From Nocardia thailandica NBRC 100428 (GTDB lineage Bacteria; Actinomycetota; Actinomycetes; Mycobacteriales; Mycobacteriaceae), in assembly GCF_000308795.1 (NCBI RefSeq), contig NZ_BAGK01000016.1:1-45661 (forward strand): a stretch of DNA of 45,661 nucleotides, read 5' to 3'. Position numbers and translations under genes: made by a program. The notes under the pieces were generated by a model. It saw nothing but the letters and a program-made list of their open reading frames with translations, did not search any database and was not told where the DNA came from. Of this stretch, positions 28,476-37,465 are shown one piece after another. Each line of letters starts with the position of its first letter. The stretch's first letter is position 1.

Positions 28476-28504
28476 TTGAGAACTCAGTGTGATAGAGCTA
28501 ACAC
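28476..28504 (+). promoter_or_regulatory. whiB4 promoter overlapped by a Crp-type site
   Basis: TTGAGA (28476-28481), a 17-nt spacer, then TAACAC (28499-28504) form a sigma-A-like promoter. TGTGATAGAGCTAACA (28488-28503) matches the Crp/GlxR consensus TGTGA-N6-TCACA with one mismatch and covers the spacer and -10. crp is in this window at 32.9 kb. An operator in this position would more likely repress. Confidence 0.6.
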
Positions 28505-28613
28505 TCAAAGTGGAATGTGGTGCAGACCGCAGCGGAGGTTGGGTTGCTGCGATCTGCGCTCGCGATTCTGGAGCGCCGTACAACGGTGTTCGGACAGCAA
28601 AGGGGCACATCAA

Positions 28614-28937
28614 ATGCACATCACAACCCCGATCGCTCGACTTGATGTAGAGCAGGCCGAAGCGCGGATCGCCTGGGTCGCCCAGGCGCGATGCAAGGAA
28701 GTGGACCCTGACCAGCTGTTCGTCCGAGGCGCCGCGCAGCGCAAGGCTGCGACGATCTGCCGGCACTGCCCGGTGCTGATGCAGTGCGGCGCCGACGCTC
28801 TCGACAATCGCGTGGAGTTCGGCGTGTGGGGCGGCATGACCGAACGCCAGCGCCGCGCGCTCCTCAAGCAGCATCCCGAAGTCACCTCCTGGGCGGACTT
28901 CTTCCAGGCCCAGCGGCAGCACCAGGTCGCCATCTAG
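28614..28937 (+). CDS. whiB4: WhiB-family iron-sulfur redox regulator, WhiB4-like
   Basis: A 107-residue Wbl protein. Four cysteines, Cys27, Cys49, Cys52 and Cys58 (C-x21-C-x2-C-x5-C), bind a 4Fe-4S cluster that senses O2 or NO. GVWGG (70-74) is the turn that contacts the sigma factor, and the basic tail TERQRRALLKQHP may bind DNA. Its place between ponA2 and the two Bag ATPases equals that of M. tuberculosis whiB4, a redox regulator of antioxidant genes, so the symbol is given on synteny. AAAGGGG lies about 8 nt before the ATG. The promoter region carries a Crp-like site. Confidence 0.9.
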   Translation: MHITTPIARLDVEQAEARIAWVAQARCKEVDPDQLFVRGAAQRKAATICRHCPVLMQCGADALDNRVEFGVWGGMTERQRRALLKQHPEVTSWADFFQAQRQHQVAI

Positions 28938-28948
28938 CCTGCCGATAC

Positions 28949-28997
28949 CACAAACGGCGCCGAGACTGCGGAGAACGCGGAATCGGCGCCGTTGTGG
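28949..28997. terminator. Terminator between whiB4 and Bag ATPase gene
   Basis: ACGGCGCCGA (28954-28963) pairs with TCGGCGCCGT (28983-28992); flanking CACA and TGTG add more pairs. It lies between convergent genes and may serve both. Confidence 0.7.
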
Positions 28998-29051
28998 GGT
29001 GTTACGTGTTCGTTATCTATAGCCGTTGGGTGTGAATCGGGCTCTGGATTC

Positions 29052-30185
29052 TCACCCGGCGGCGACCGAGACGCCGGTCAGCTGATCGCCGACGGCGCGC
29101 AGGGCCGCCAGGTCGGAGACCTCGAACGGCAGGGCGGTCACCTGCACCAGGGGTACCCGCGGGTGGGCGCCGGTGAACCTCTGGAGCAGGCGCTGCTCCC
29201 GCCGCGAGGTCGACACCCGGTCGGCGTGGATCCGCAGCACCGCGGCGGTCAGCGGATCCTTCCCGGCGATCTGGTCGGCGGCGGCCAGCGCGTGGTCGGC
29301 GGGCAGCGCGGCGAGCACCGGATGCGTCCGGTTCAGCACCAGTCCCGCCAACGGCATCTTCTCCGTGGACAACCGGTCGACGAAGAACGACGCCTCGCGC
29401 AGCGCGTCCGGCTCGGCGGCCGCGACGACCAGGAAGTGCGTGCCGGGCTGGGACAGCATCCGGAAGGTCCGCTGCGCCCGCTCCTGGAAGCCGCCGAAGA
29501 GCGATTCGAGCGACTGCAGGAACACCGAGGCGTCCTTGAGCATCTGGCCGCCGACGATCGTGGACACCCCACGCATCGCCAGGCTCATCGCGCCGGTCAC
29601 CAGCCGGCCGACCCCGCGGCCGGGGGCCATGATCAGCCGGATCATCTTGCCGTCGAGGAACGTGCCGAGCCGCTTGGGCGCGTCGAGGAAGTCCAGCGCG
29701 TTGCGCGAGGGCGGGGTGTCGACCACGATCAGGTCCCACTCCTTGCGCGCGGCCAGCTGGCCCAGCTTCTCCATCGCCATGTACTCCTGCGTCCCGCCGA
29801 ACGAGGAGGCCACGGTCTGATAGATGGGGTTGGCGAAGATCTGCTCCGCCTTCTCCGGCGTGGTGTGCTCGAGCACCATGTCGTCGAAGGTGCGGCGCAT
29901 GTTCAGCATCATCGCGTGCAGCTCGCCGGGCACCCCGGGACCCAGGTCGACCCGCTGCGGCGCGTTGTCCAGGTCGGCGACGCCGAGCGACTGGGCGAGG
30001 CGGCGGGCCGGATCGATGGTCAGCACCACGACCTTGCGGCCGGACTCGGCCGCGCGCAGCGCGATCGCCGCGGCGGTGGTCGTCTTGCCGACGCCGCCGG
30101 AACCGCAGCAGACCACGACACGGGCGGTCGGGTCGGCGATGATGCCGGAGAGGTCGAGGGCGGGGGTCCGCGGCTGCTCGGTCAT
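29052..30185 (-). CDS. ArsA/Get3-like ATPase, second subunit (Rv3680/BagB-like)
   Basis: A 377-residue P-loop ATPase of the anion-transporting ArsA class. The deviant Walker A is GSGGVGKTT (about 28-36), with the switch motif [16 protein letters not shown] helical insert ([17 protein letters not shown]) and a client-binding helical region ([19 protein letters not shown]) are present. In M. tuberculosis the Rv3679-Rv3680 pair forms a Get3-like complex associated with tolerance of glycerol and nitrosative stress. The start ATG overlaps the upstream ATPase stop by ATGA, so translation is coupled and a hetero-oligomer is expected. It converges on whiB4. No arsenite-binding cysteine set is visible, so arsenic transport is unlikely. 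Confidence 0.92.
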   Translation of the reverse strand: MTEQPRTPALDLSGIIADPTARVVVCCGSGGVGKTTTAAAIALRAAESGRKVVVLTIDPARRLAQSLGVADLDNAPQRVDLGPGVPGELHAMMLNMRRTFDDMVLEHTTPEKAEQIFANPIYQTVASSFGGTQEYMAMEKLGQLAARKEWDLIVVDTPPSRNALDFLDAPKRLGTFLDGKMIRLIMAPGRGVGRLVTGAMSLAMRGVSTIVGGQMLKDASVFLQSLESLFGGFQERAQRTFRMLSQPGTHFLVVAAAEPDALREASFFVDRLSTEKMPLAGLVLNRTHPVLAALPADHALAAADQIAGKDPLTAAVLRIHADRVSTSRREQRLLQRFTGAHPRVPLVQVTALPFEVSDLAALRAVGDQLTGVSVAAG

Positions 30186-31219
30186 CGCACTCCCTGCGCG
30201 GATAGCTTCTCGGCCAGTTCGTAGAGGCCGCCCAGATCCATCCCGTCGGACAGCGCGGGCAGGTACAGCTGGGGGACGTCGACGCGGGAGAGTTCCTCGG
30301 CGCTCTCGTCCTGGGCGGCCAGCATCACCGCGTGGTCCATGGTCTCGCTGAGCAGGCCGGCCAGCTCGGCCGCCGAGACGTCGAGGCCCGCCTCGGCCAG
30401 GCCGCTCTCGATCATGGCCGGGTTCAGGTCACCGGCGACGGCCGCGGCCCGCTGCTCGGGCGTCAGCTGGCCGGTCGCCGCCCGGTTGACGATGACCGTG
30501 CCGACCCGCAGGTCCGCGGCGGTCAGCTCGGCGATGGCGTCGGCGGTCTCCTGCACCGGCAGCGCCTCGAGCAGCGTGACCAGGTGGATCATCGTCTGAT
30601 CGGAGTGCAGCAGCGCGGAGACGCTCTCGGCCTGGCCCGCGATGGGGCCGCCCTTGGCGATCTCGGCCATCGCCTTGGTGACGTCGAGGAAGCTGCCGAT
30701 CCGGCCGGTGGGCGGGGCGTCGACGACGATGTCGTCGTAGACCCGCGCGCCCTTGGCGTCGGTGCGGACCGCGCACTCCTTGATCTTGCCGGTGAGGATC
30801 ACGTCCCGCAGGCCGGGCGCGATGGTGGTGACGAACTCGATCGCCCCCATCCGGCGCATGGCCCGCCCGGCGAAGCCGAGGTTGTAGAACATGTCCAGGT
30901 ACTCCAGGAACGCGTGCTCGATGTCCATGGCCAGCGCCCAGACCTCGCCGCCACCGTCGGCGGTGGCGATGCGAGTCTCGGTCGGGGGCAGCGGCGGCAG
31001 GTCGAAGAGCTGCGCGATGGACTGACGGCTCTCGACCTCGACCAGCAGCACCCGGCGTCCGCCGGCGGCCAGCGCGAGGGCGAGGGCCGCCGAGACCGTG
31101 GACTTTCCGGTACCCCCCTTGCCGGACACGTAGTGCAAGCGCGCGGTGACGGCGCGCTCCGGCCACCCGGTAGCCGGCGCGTGCGCCGACGAATCCGGCT
31201 CTGCTGTTGGTACTCCCAC
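30182..31219 (-). CDS. ArsA/Get3-like ATPase, first subunit (Rv3679/BagA-like)
   Basis: The first gene of the Bag ATPase pair, 345 residues. Walker A is GKGGTGKST after [10 protein letters not shown]. The switch motif is [54 protein letters not shown] is the long helical client region conserved in this family. The GTG at 31219 is preferred: a TATAGG box lies 9 nt upstream and there is no ribosome-binding site for an earlier ATG at 31258, which would add 13 Gly-rich residues inside the promoter. It is divergent from the DUF4177 gene. It should act with the downstream ATPase as a cytoplasmic chaperone-type complex; clients are unknown. Confidence 0.92.
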   Translation of the reverse strand: MGVPTAEPDSSAHAPATGWPERAVTARLHYVSGKGGTGKSTVSAALALALAAGGRRVLLVEVESRQSIAQLFDLPPLPPTETRIATADGGGEVWALAMDIEHAFLEYLDMFYNLGFAGRAMRRMGAIEFVTTIAPGLRDVILTGKIKECAVRTDAKGARVYDDIVVDAPPTGRIGSFLDVTKAMAEIAKGGPIAGQAESVSALLHSDQTMIHLVTLLEALPVQETADAIAELTAADLRVGTVIVNRAATGQLTPEQRAAAVAGDLNPAMIESGLAEAGLDVSAAELAGLLSETMDHAVMLAAQDESAEELSRVDVPQLYLPALSDGMDLGGLYELAEKLSAQGVR

Positions 31220-31298
31220 GCCACCGAGCCTATAACCCGTACCGGAATGACCGTTCACGGATCACCGGAGCCGCTCCGAACGTCACATCCGGTGCCCC

Positions 31299-31304
31299 TA
31301 GACT
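31299..31304 (+). promoter_or_regulatory. -10 box of the DUF4177-RidA-MBL operon, leaderless type
   Basis: TAGACT is a near-consensus -10 box ending exactly 6 nt before ATG 31311, with no ribosome-binding site between. Transcription should start at the ATG. Confidence 0.6.
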
Positions 31305-31310
31305 TTGCCC

Positions 31311-31472
31311 ATGAGCGAAGTCACCCAGTGGGAATACGCGACCGTGCCGCTTCTGACCCACGCCACCAAGCAGATCCTCGACCAGTGGGGCGCCGACGGC
31401 TGGGAACTGGTCACCGTGCTCCCCGGACCGACCGGTGAGCAGCACGTTGCCTACCTGAAGCGGCAGAAGTAA
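31311..31472 (+). CDS. DUF4177-like small protein (Rv3678A-like)
   Basis: A 53-residue protein beginning MSEVTQWEYATVPLL and holding the QWGADGWELVTVLPG core (residues 25-39) typical of DUF4177. The fold is probably a small alpha/beta unit; no function is known. The leaderless-type -10 box and the 3-nt gap to the RidA gene show it is the first gene of a three-gene operon, as in M. tuberculosis (Rv3678A-Rv3678c-Rv3677c). The tight conservation of position suggests a functional link with RidA. Confidence 0.88.
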   Translation: MSEVTQWEYATVPLLTHATKQILDQWGADGWELVTVLPGPTGEQHVAYLKRQK

Positions 31473-31475
31473 GCC

Positions 31476-31937
31476 ATGGCGACCGAATGGAAGGACGCGC
31501 TCGACCGGCTCGGCCTGACCCTGCCGCCGGTCGCCGCGCCGGTCGCGGCCTACATCCCGGCCGTGCGGACCGGTTCGCTGGTCTACACCTCCGGTCAGCT
31601 GCCGTTCGTCGACGGTGAGCTGTCCGCGACCGGCAAGGTCGGCGCCGAGGTGAGCCTCGAGGAGGCGAAGGAGGCGGCGAAGCTGTGCGCGCTCAACGCG
31701 CTGGCCGCCGTGCACGACCTGGTCGGGCTCGACCAGGTGGTGCGGATCGTGAAGGTGGTCGGGTTCGTCAACTCGGCACCGGGGTTCACCGATCAGCCGC
31801 TGGTGATCAACGGCGCGTCGGAGTTCCTGGGCGAGGTGTTCGGCGAGGCGGGCGTGCACGCGCGGTCGGCCGTCGGCGTCTCCGAGCTGCCCAAGAACAC
31901 CCCCGTCGAGGTGGAACTGATCGCCGAGGTCGGATAG
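31476..31937 (+). CDS. RidA/YjgF-family protein
   Basis: A 153-residue member of the RidA superfamily, whose best known members hydrolyse reactive enamine/imine intermediates from pyridoxal enzymes. The conserved GSLVYTSGQLPFVDGEL, ALNALAAVHDLVGLDQVVRIVKVVGFVNS and C-terminal ARSAVGVSELPKNTPVEVELIA regions are visible. The arginine of catalytic RidA is expected at the ARSAVGV position, so activity is plausible. The ATG lies 3 nt after the DUF4177 stop, and the metallo-beta-lactamase-fold gene starts 9 nt after its stop: one operon. Confidence 0.92.
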   Translation: MATEWKDALDRLGLTLPPVAAPVAAYIPAVRTGSLVYTSGQLPFVDGELSATGKVGAEVSLEEAKEAAKLCALNALAAVHDLVGLDQVVRIVKVVGFVNSAPGFTDQPLVINGASEFLGEVFGEAGVHARSAVGVSELPKNTPVEVELIAEVG

Positions 31938-31946
31938 GGGGCCGAG

Positions 31947-32744
31947 ATGGCTCTGGAACACCCTGCCTACGGGCAGGTTCGCCCGGTCACGCCGACCGCG
32001 TCGGTGCTGCTGGCCGACAACCCGAATCAGATGACCCTCGACGGCACCAACACCTGGTTGCTGCGCGGCGCGGGCAGCGACGAGTTCGTGGTGGTCGACC
32101 CGGGCCCGAAGGACAGGCAGCACACGGCGGCCATCGTCGCGGCGACCGGTGGCCGCATCGCGCTGACGCTGATCACCCACCGGCACCACGACCACACCGG
32201 TGGTATCGATCACCTGGTGAAGTCCACCGGCACGCCGGTGCGATCGGTGGACCCGGAGTTCCTGCGCGGGGAGGTGGCAGCGCTGCGTGACGGCGAGGTG
32301 GTCGAGGCCGCGGGCCTGGGGATCACCGTCGTCGGGACGCCGGGCCACACCGGCGACTCGGTGAGCCTGGTGCTCGACGACGCCGTGCTCACCGGCGACA
32401 CGGTCCTCGGCCGGGGCACCACGGTGCTCGACTCCACCGACGGCACCCTCGCCGACTATCTCGCCTCGCTCGAGCGGCTGCTCGAGGTCGGGGCGGGCAA
32501 GGCACTGCTGCCCGCGCACGGTCCCGAGCACGCCGACCTGGAACCGGTGGTGCGCTACTACCTCCGGCACCGGCACGAGCGGCTCGATCAGGTGCGCGCC
32601 GCGCTGGCCGAACTCGGCGAGAACGCGGGCGCGCTCGCGGTGGTCCGCAAGGTCTACGCCGACGTGGACAAGCGGCTGTGGCCCGCCGCGCGCAGCTCGG
32701 TGCAGGCGCAACTGGAGTATCTGCGCGCCGAGCGCGGGGCCTGA
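31947..32744 (+). CDS. Metallo-beta-lactamase-fold hydrolase (Rv3677-like)
   Basis: A 265-residue MBL-fold protein with the metal motif THRHHDHTGG, a distal His in GTPGHTGDS, Asp in LTGDTVLG and His in LLPAHGPEH. The C-terminal helical part (LRHRHERLDQVRAALAEL; VRKVYADVDKRLWPAARSSVQAQLEYL) matches the LACTB2-type winged tail, found in nucleases and thioester hydrolases. Substrate unknown. It is the last gene of the DUF4177-RidA operon. A strong hairpin follows 6 nt after the stop. Confidence 0.92.
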   Translation: MALEHPAYGQVRPVTPTASVLLADNPNQMTLDGTNTWLLRGAGSDEFVVVDPGPKDRQHTAAIVAATGGRIALTLITHRHHDHTGGIDHLVKSTGTPVRSVDPEFLRGEVAALRDGEVVEAAGLGITVVGTPGHTGDSVSLVLDDAVLTGDTVLGRGTTVLDSTDGTLADYLASLERLLEVGAGKALLPAHGPEHADLEPVVRYYLRHRHERLDQVRAALAELGENAGALAVVRKVYADVDKRLWPAARSSVQAQLEYLRAERGA

Positions 32745-32750
32745 ACCCGC

Positions 32751-32785
32751 GGTTCCGGGGCGTGGCACGGCGACGCCCCGGAACC
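32751..32785. terminator. Terminator between MBL gene and crp
   Basis: GGTTCCGGGGCGT (32751-32763) pairs perfectly with 32773-32785 across a 9-nt loop, between convergent genes. A second CCCCGGCC-rich repeat lies at about 32839-32860. Confidence 0.8.
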
Positions 32786-32877
32786 GGCCGGGAATCCGCG
32801 AGCACGGACGAGGCCCTCATTTCCTCGATGCTCGGCAGATCCCCGGCCGGGGCCGGGGCGTTTCGCTGTGCGCGTGA

Positions 32878-33552
32878 TCAGCGGGCGCGACGTGCCAGAC
32901 GCTCGGAGTCCGAGATCAGCACGCTCTTGCCCTCCAGGCGCAGCCAGCCGCGGTGCGCGAAGTCGGCGAGCGCCTTGTTGACCGTCTCGCGGGAGGCGCC
33001 GACCAGCTGGGCGATCTCCTCCTGGGTCAGGTCGTGGGTGACGCGCAGGGCGCCCGCCTCCTGAGTGCCGAAGCGCTGGGCCAGCTGCAGCAGCGCCTTG
33101 GCCACGCGACCGGGCACGTCGGTGAAGATCAGGTCGGCGAGGTTGTTGTTGGTGCGGCGCAGGCGACGCGCGAGCACCCGCAGCAGCTGCTCGGCGATCT
33201 CCGGGCGCTGATCGATCCACGCCTTGAGAGCGTCGCGATCCATGGTGACGGCGCGAACCTCGGTGACCGTGGTCGCGGTCGAGGTACGCGGGCCCGGGTC
33301 GAAGATGGAGAGCTCGCCGAACATGTCGGACGGGCCCATGATGGTCAGCAGGTTTTCGCGGCCGTCCGGCGAACGGCGGCCGATCTTCACCTTGCCCGAG
33401 GTGATGATGTAGAGCCGGTCACCCGGTTCGCCCTCGTTGAAGATGACATGGCCGCGCGGGAAGTCGACGGGCTGCAGCTGCTTGGCGAGCGCTGCCACCG
33501 CGGTGGGCTCGACGCCCTGGAAGATGCCTGCTCTGGCGAGGGCCTCGTCCAC
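32878..33552 (-). CDS. crp: cAMP receptor protein, Crp/Fnr family
   Basis: A 224-residue global regulator. The N-terminal cyclic-nucleotide domain includes [20 protein letters not shown] and the phosphate-binding cassette [18 protein letters not shown]. The C-terminal winged helix holds [33 protein letters not shown]. From memory it is almost identical to M. tuberculosis Crp (Rv3676). The GTG at 33552 gives the same N-terminus ([18 protein letters not shown]) and follows AAGGAG at 8 nt; an upstream ATG at 33606 lies in the promoter. Upstream, TAGACT (33613-33618) is the likely -10 box, and a GTGA-N6-CCAC site is centred about 40 nt before the predicted start, so autoregulation is likely. Confidence 0.97.
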   Translation of the reverse strand: MDEALARAGIFQGVEPTAVAALAKQLQPVDFPRGHVIFNEGEPGDRLYIITSGKVKIGRRSPDGRENLLTIMGPSDMFGELSIFDPGPRTSTATTVTEVRAVTMDRDALKAWIDQRPEIAEQLLRVLARRLRRTNNNLADLIFTDVPGRVAKALLQLAQRFGTQEAGALRVTHDLTQEEIAQLVGASRETVNKALADFAHRGWLRLEGKSVLISDSERLARRAR

Positions 33553-33637
33553 GAATGTGCTCCTTATGGGATATGGCTTGCGAACCTGGCCGAGCGAATC
33601 GACCAACAGCGCAGTCTACGCGGCAAGTCGTCGGCAC

Positions 33638-33654
33638 AGTGACAGACACCACGT
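33638..33654. promoter_or_regulatory. Probable Crp site upstream of crp
   Basis: AGTGACAGACACCACGT contains GTG-N8-CAC, the spacing of mycobacterial Crp sites (GTGANNNNNNTCAC), with one mismatch. With a -10 at 33613-33618 the site is centred near -40, a class II activator position. The small membrane protein gene lies on the other side of it. Confidence 0.5.
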
Positions 33655-33670
33655 AAAGAGTGCATTGCGC

Positions 33671-33913
33671 TCAGCTTGCGCGTGCCACATCCAGATCGTT
33701 CTCGCGGGCCCGACGCGTACGCGTCTGGGCGGCCGCGGCGGGCAGTCCGAGCTTGGTCAACTCGTTGACCTCGGCGTTGCTGGCGTTGTCCAGGTACTTC
33801 TGAACCTCTTCGTCGGGTTCGAGAAGTTTGCGGAGCCGGTTCTCGACCCGCTCCATGCCCAGCGCGAACAGCATCAGCAGCACTGGGAAGAGCACCACAG
33901 CGAGTCCTTGCAT
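33671..33913 (-). CDS. Small membrane protein (Rv3675-like)
   Basis: An 80-residue protein: an N-terminal membrane helix ([19 protein letters not shown], residues 1-19) followed by a charged cytoplasmic part ([21 protein letters not shown]) and a basic tail [10 protein letters not shown]. It occupies the place of Rv3675 next to crp. It has no known domain. No clear ribosome-binding site precedes the ATG. It runs in the same direction as crp, upstream of it, and its end lies 118 nt before the crp start, so read-through into crp is possible beside the crp promoter. It is divergent from nth. Confidence 0.8.
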   Translation of the reverse strand: MQGLAVVLFPVLLMLFALGMERVENRLRKLLEPDEEVQKYLDNASNAEVNELTKLGLPAAAAQTRTRRARENDLDVARAS

Positions 33914-33992
33914 GACAGGCAGTAAACACGGTCGAGGTCTCAGATGGAACACAGCGGGCGAACTGAGCGGCGAACGTTGCCGGACCGTTCCG

Positions 33993-33998
33993 TATGGT
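33993..33998 (+). promoter_or_regulatory. nth operon -10 box, leaderless type
   Basis: TATGGT ends exactly 6 nt before GTG 34005, and no ribosome-binding site is present. Confidence 0.55.
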
Positions 33999-34004
33999 GG
34001 ACGG

Positions 34005-34826
34005 GTGTCCGTAACCCCGATTCCCGCCTCCGCGACGGACGCCGGAGAGCCCGCCGACACGGGGGCGAAAGCGGCGCCACGCAGGCGTAAAGCCCGCGCC
34101 CGAGCGGCGGAAACGCACCTCGGCCTCGTCCGCCGGGCCCGCCGGATGAACCGCGCCCTTGCCGAGGCCTTTCCCGACGCGCACTGTGAGCTGGATTTCA
34201 CCACGCCGCTGGAGCTGGCCGTCGCGACGATCCTGTCCGCGCAGTGCACGGACGTGCGGGTGAACATGACCACGCCCGCCCTGTTCGCGAAGTATCCCGA
34301 CGCCCGCGCGTATGCCGAGGCCAACCGGGCGGAGCTGGAGGAATACATCCGGCCGACCGGTTTCTACCGCAACAAGACCTCGTCGCTGATCGGCCTCGGT
34401 CAGGCGCTCACCGAAAAATTCGACGGTGAATTGCCTCACACCATGGACGAATTGGTGAAATTACCCGGGATCGGGCGCAAGACTGCCAACGTCATTCTCG
34501 GCAACGCGTTCGGTGTCCCCGGCATCACGGTCGACACCCATTTCGGCAGGCTCGTGCGCCGGTGGGGCTGGACCGAGGAGGAAGACCCGGTCAAGGTGGA
34601 GCACGCGGTCGGCGAGCTGATCGAACGCAAGGAGTGGACGATGCTCTCGCATCGGGTGATCTTTCACGGTCGCCGGGTGTGTCACGCCCGTAAGCCGGCG
34701 TGCGGGGCGTGCGTGCTCGCCGCCGACTGCCCGTCCTTCGGCGCGGGCCCGACCGATCCGGCCGCGGCCGCCGATCTGGTCAAGGGGCCCGAGCGCGCGC
34801 ATCTGCTCGAACTGGTCGGTCTGTGA
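34005..34826 (+). CDS. nth: Endonuclease III
   Basis: A DNA glycosylase/AP lyase that removes oxidised pyrimidines, 273 residues. The helix-hairpin-helix is [19 protein letters not shown], with catalytic Lys159, and Asp177 in TVDTHFGRL completes the active site. The 4Fe-4S loop is C-x6-C-x2-C-x5-C in [17 protein letters not shown]. The first 40 residues are a basic extension ([11 protein letters not shown]). GTG 34005 is chosen over an ATG at 33828 because of the -10 box at 6 nt and because the longer form overlaps the divergent gene. The TlpA gene overlaps its stop by GTGA: nth, tlpA-like, Nudix and marP form one operon. Confidence 0.96.
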   Translation: MSVTPIPASATDAGEPADTGAKAAPRRRKARARAAETHLGLVRRARRMNRALAEAFPDAHCELDFTTPLELAVATILSAQCTDVRVNMTTPALFAKYPDARAYAEANRAELEEYIRPTGFYRNKTSSLIGLGQALTEKFDGELPHTMDELVKLPGIGRKTANVILGNAFGVPGITVDTHFGRLVRRWGWTEEEDPVKVEHAVGELIERKEWTMLSHRVIFHGRRVCHARKPACGACVLAADCPSFGAGPTDPAAAADLVKGPERAHLLELVGL

Positions 34827-35491
34827 GCGACCCCGCCCCGGGGGACGGCGTCTGGTGGACCCGTCCCGCGGTCCGCTGGGGCCTCGTCGCGCTCATCGCG
34901 ATCCTGGCCGTCGCGGTGGCCCTGTGGCCGCGCGACGGTGACGACGCCGACGTCCCCGGGCCCACCGCCGCGCACCCGCCCGCCGCGATCTCCGACGCCC
35001 AGCGCGCCGCCGCCGGCCTCGCGCCCTGTCCGCGCCCCGCGCCCGGGGCGACCGGTTCGGGTCCGCTCGCCGGGCTGAGCCTCGGCTGCCTGGCCGACGG
35101 CGCGCCGGTCGACCTGGCCGCGGCGCTGGCGGGCAAGCCCGCCCTGGTCAACCTGTGGGCCTACTGGTGCGGACCCTGCGCGACCGAACTCCCGCATCTG
35201 CAGGAGTTCGCCGGGCGCGCGGGCCCGGACCTGACCGTGCTCACCGTCCACACCGATCCCGACGAGGCGAAGGGCCTGGCCCGGCTCGCCGGGCTCGGCG
35301 TCACCCTGCCGGGCGTGTCGGACCCGCAGGCGAAGGTGCGCACCGCGGTGGGCGCGCCCGCCGTGCTGCCGGTGACGGTGCTCGTGCGCGCCGACGGGTC
35401 GATCGCCTCGGTGGAGGTGCGCGCGTTCAGCGGGATCGACGACATCGCCGACACGGTGTCGCGCGAACTGGGTGTGCGGGTCGCGGTGTGA
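34823..35491 (+). CDS. TlpA-like membrane-anchored thioredoxin
   Basis: A 222-residue extracytoplasmic thioredoxin-fold protein. A membrane anchor lies at about residues 19-38 ([17 protein letters not shown]). The TlpA/ResA domain begins near residue 80 with [20 protein letters not shown]; the redox motif is WCGPC. A cis-proline region is seen in [11 protein letters not shown]. Two further cysteines ([15 protein letters not shown]) lie before the domain and may form a second disulfide. It is the Rv3673c counterpart, likely to reduce disulfides outside the membrane, for example in cytochrome c maturation. GTG start overlaps the nth stop. Confidence 0.92.
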   Translation: MSDPAPGDGVWWTRPAVRWGLVALIAILAVAVALWPRDGDDADVPGPTAAHPPAAISDAQRAAAGLAPCPRPAPGATGSGPLAGLSLGCLADGAPVDLAAALAGKPALVNLWAYWCGPCATELPHLQEFAGRAGPDLTVLTVHTDPDEAKGLARLAGLGVTLPGVSDPQAKVRTAVGAPAVLPVTVLVRADGSIASVEVRAFSGIDDIADTVSRELGVRVAV

Positions 35492-35525
35492 ACGCGACCC
35501 ACGGGTGCGGAACGAAGGAGACGGC

Positions 35526-36254
35526 GTGAGTGCCGATCTGGCAGTGGACTTCTCGCAGGTGCCGGCTTGGCTGCACGGGGCGTTGGACGTATCGAGCCCG
35601 TACGCGGGCGACACCCTGGCCAGTTCCCGCGCCCTGCGCCGGGCCATGACGATGACCGGCAAGCCGCGGCAGGCCGCGGTCCTCGTGCTCTTCGGCGGCG
35701 CGTTCGAGGGCGACCCGGCCGCGCCGGGCGGGCTCCCCGCCGACGCCGACGTCCTGCTGACCCAGCGCGCCTCGACGATGCGCCAGCACCGTGGCCAGGT
35801 CGCGTTCCCCGGCGGCGGGGTCGAGGAGGGCGACGACGTGCCGGTCGGCACCGCGCTGCGCGAGGCCGTCGAGGAGACCGGGCTCGACCCGGCCGGTGTG
35901 CAGCCGCTGGCCCTGCTGCCGACGCTGTTCGTGCCGCCGTCGAAGTTCGACGTGACCCCGGTGATCGCCTACTGGCGGGAGCCGAGCGCGGTCCGGGTCG
36001 TCGACGAGGGCGAGACCGAGCGGGTCGTGCGGGTCCGGCTATCCGAATTGCTGGATCCGGCACACAGATTCATGGTCCGTGGCAGTCTCGGCTACCAGAG
36101 CCCCGCGTTCCAGGTCGACGGCATGCTGGTGTGGGGCCTGACCGGCGGTATCCTCGCCGGCATCTGCAAATCCGCTGGGTGGGAACGAGAATGGGATCGG
36201 GACGACGTGCGTGATCTGGAGAGTTCGCTGGCTGCTGTGGGAATGACGCTGTGA
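35526..36254 (+). CDS. Nudix hydrolase, CoA pyrophosphatase type
   Basis: A 242-residue cytoplasmic Nudix enzyme. The UPF0035 signature RASTMRQHRGQVAFPGG precedes the Nudix box (GGGVEEGDD to LREAVEETGLD), the combination characteristic of CoA/acyl-CoA diphosphatases (NUDT7/8 type), which cut CoA into phosphopantetheine and 3',5'-ADP. The GTG at 35526 follows AAGGAG at 6 nt. The marP start overlaps its stop (GTGA). It is the Rv3672c counterpart. The reason for its coupling with a periplasmic protease is not evident. Confidence 0.93.
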   Translation: MSADLAVDFSQVPAWLHGALDVSSPYAGDTLASSRALRRAMTMTGKPRQAAVLVLFGGAFEGDPAAPGGLPADADVLLTQRASTMRQHRGQVAFPGGGVEEGDDVPVGTALREAVEETGLDPAGVQPLALLPTLFVPPSKFDVTPVIAYWREPSAVRVVDEGETERVVRVRLSELLDPAHRFMVRGSLGYQSPAFQVDGMLVWGLTGGILAGICKSAGWEREWDRDDVRDLESSLAAVGMTL

Positions 36255-37444
36255 CCGCCTCGGTCTGGCTCGATGTCGCGGTCGTGCTGATCGCCCTGGT
36301 CGCCGCCTCCACCGGCTGGCGGCAGGGGGCCGTGGCCTCGGCCCTCGCCTTCCTCGGGGTGGCCCTCGGCGCGGTGGCGGGCATCCTCATCGCGCCGCAC
36401 ATCCTCAAACACCTCAGCGAGGGCCGCAGCCGCGTGCTGGGCGGCATCCTGCTGATCGTGCTGCTGGTGATCGTCGGCGAGGTCGCGGGCATGGTCCTCG
36501 GCCGGGCCGCGCGCAGCGGCATCCGGAACCCGTTCGCCCGCAGCGTCGACAGTCTCACCGGCGCGGTCCTGCAGGCGGTCACCGTGCTGGTCGCCGCCTG
36601 GTTGCTCGCCCTTCCGCTGGCCACCGCGTCGCAGCCGAGCATCGCCGCGGCTATCAACGGGTCCAAGGTGCTCGCCGACGTCAACGAGGTGGCGCCCGCC
36701 TGGCTGCGACGGGTCCCCAACGACTTCTCCAAGCTGCTCAACACCTCCGGGCTGCCGGACGTCATCGGGCCGTTCGGCCGGGCGCCGATCGCCGCCGTCG
36801 AACCGCCGGACCCGAGCGTGCTCGCCAGCCCGGTCGCGGCCTCGCTGCAGCCGAGCGTGCTGCGCATCCGTGGCCAGGCGCAGAGCTGCCAGCGGGCGCT
36901 GGAGGGCTCGGGCTTCGTGGTCGCCCCGGAGCGCGTGATGACCAACGCCCACGTCGTGGCGGGCACCAACCAGGTGTCTGTCGACACCGCGCGCGGCGCG
37001 CTGGACGCCACCGTCGTGCTGTTCGATCCGTCCAAGGACGTGGCCGTGCTCTCGGTCCCCGGCCTGACCGCCCCCGTCGTGCAGCAGGCGCCCGCCGCGG
37101 CCCGGCCGGGCGACAGCGCCATCGTGCTCGGCTACCCCGGCGGCGGGCCGTACACCGCCAGCGCCGCCCGCGTCCGCGAGACCCTGGACCTGACCGGGCC
37201 GACCATCCACCGCGACGGCACGGTCGAGCGTGAGGTGTACACGGTCCGCGGCCAGGTCCGGGCGGGCAACTCCGGCGGCCCGCTGGTCGATACCGACGGC
37301 CGCGTGCTCGGCGTGGTGTTCGGCGCCGCCGTCACCGACGACGACACCGGCTACGTGCTGACCCTCAACGAGGTGCGCCGCGAGCTCGACAGCGCGGAGG
37401 CCAGCTCGGTGCGGGTGGACACCGGCGCCTGCGTGCTGAGCTGA
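36251..37444 (+). CDS. marP: Membrane serine protease MarP (acid-resistance protease)
   Basis: A 397-residue protease with four N-terminal membrane helices of CvpA type (about 5-125) and a periplasmic chymotrypsin-like domain. The triad is His233 (TNAHVVAG), Asp263 (SKDVAVL) and Ser341 (GNSGGP). Cys213 and Cys394 occupy the place of the disulfide that regulates M. tuberculosis MarP (Rv3671c). That enzyme is needed for survival at acid pH and processes the peptidoglycan hydrolase RipA. The GTG overlaps the Nudix stop. It ends the nth operon and converges on the ephE-like gene with only 21 nt between. Confidence 0.95.
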   Translation: MTASVWLDVAVVLIALVAASTGWRQGAVASALAFLGVALGAVAGILIAPHILKHLSEGRSRVLGGILLIVLLVIVGEVAGMVLGRAARSGIRNPFARSVDSLTGAVLQAVTVLVAAWLLALPLATASQPSIAAAINGSKVLADVNEVAPAWLRRVPNDFSKLLNTSGLPDVIGPFGRAPIAAVEPPDPSVLASPVAASLQPSVLRIRGQAQSCQRALEGSGFVVAPERVMTNAHVVAGTNQVSVDTARGALDATVVLFDPSKDVAVLSVPGLTAPVVQQAPAAARPGDSAIVLGYPGGGPYTASAARVRETLDLTGPTIHRDGTVEREVYTVRGQVRAGNSGGPLVDTDGRVLGVVFGAAVTDDDTGYVLTLNEVRRELDSAEASSVRVDTGACVLS

Positions 37445-37465
37445 CGAGAGCAGGCGGACGCGGCC

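Noticed and set aside
26106..28613. A long plus-strand frame running into whiB4
   Set aside because: Antisense to ponA2. Only its last 107 codons, from ATG 28614, are real (WhiB).
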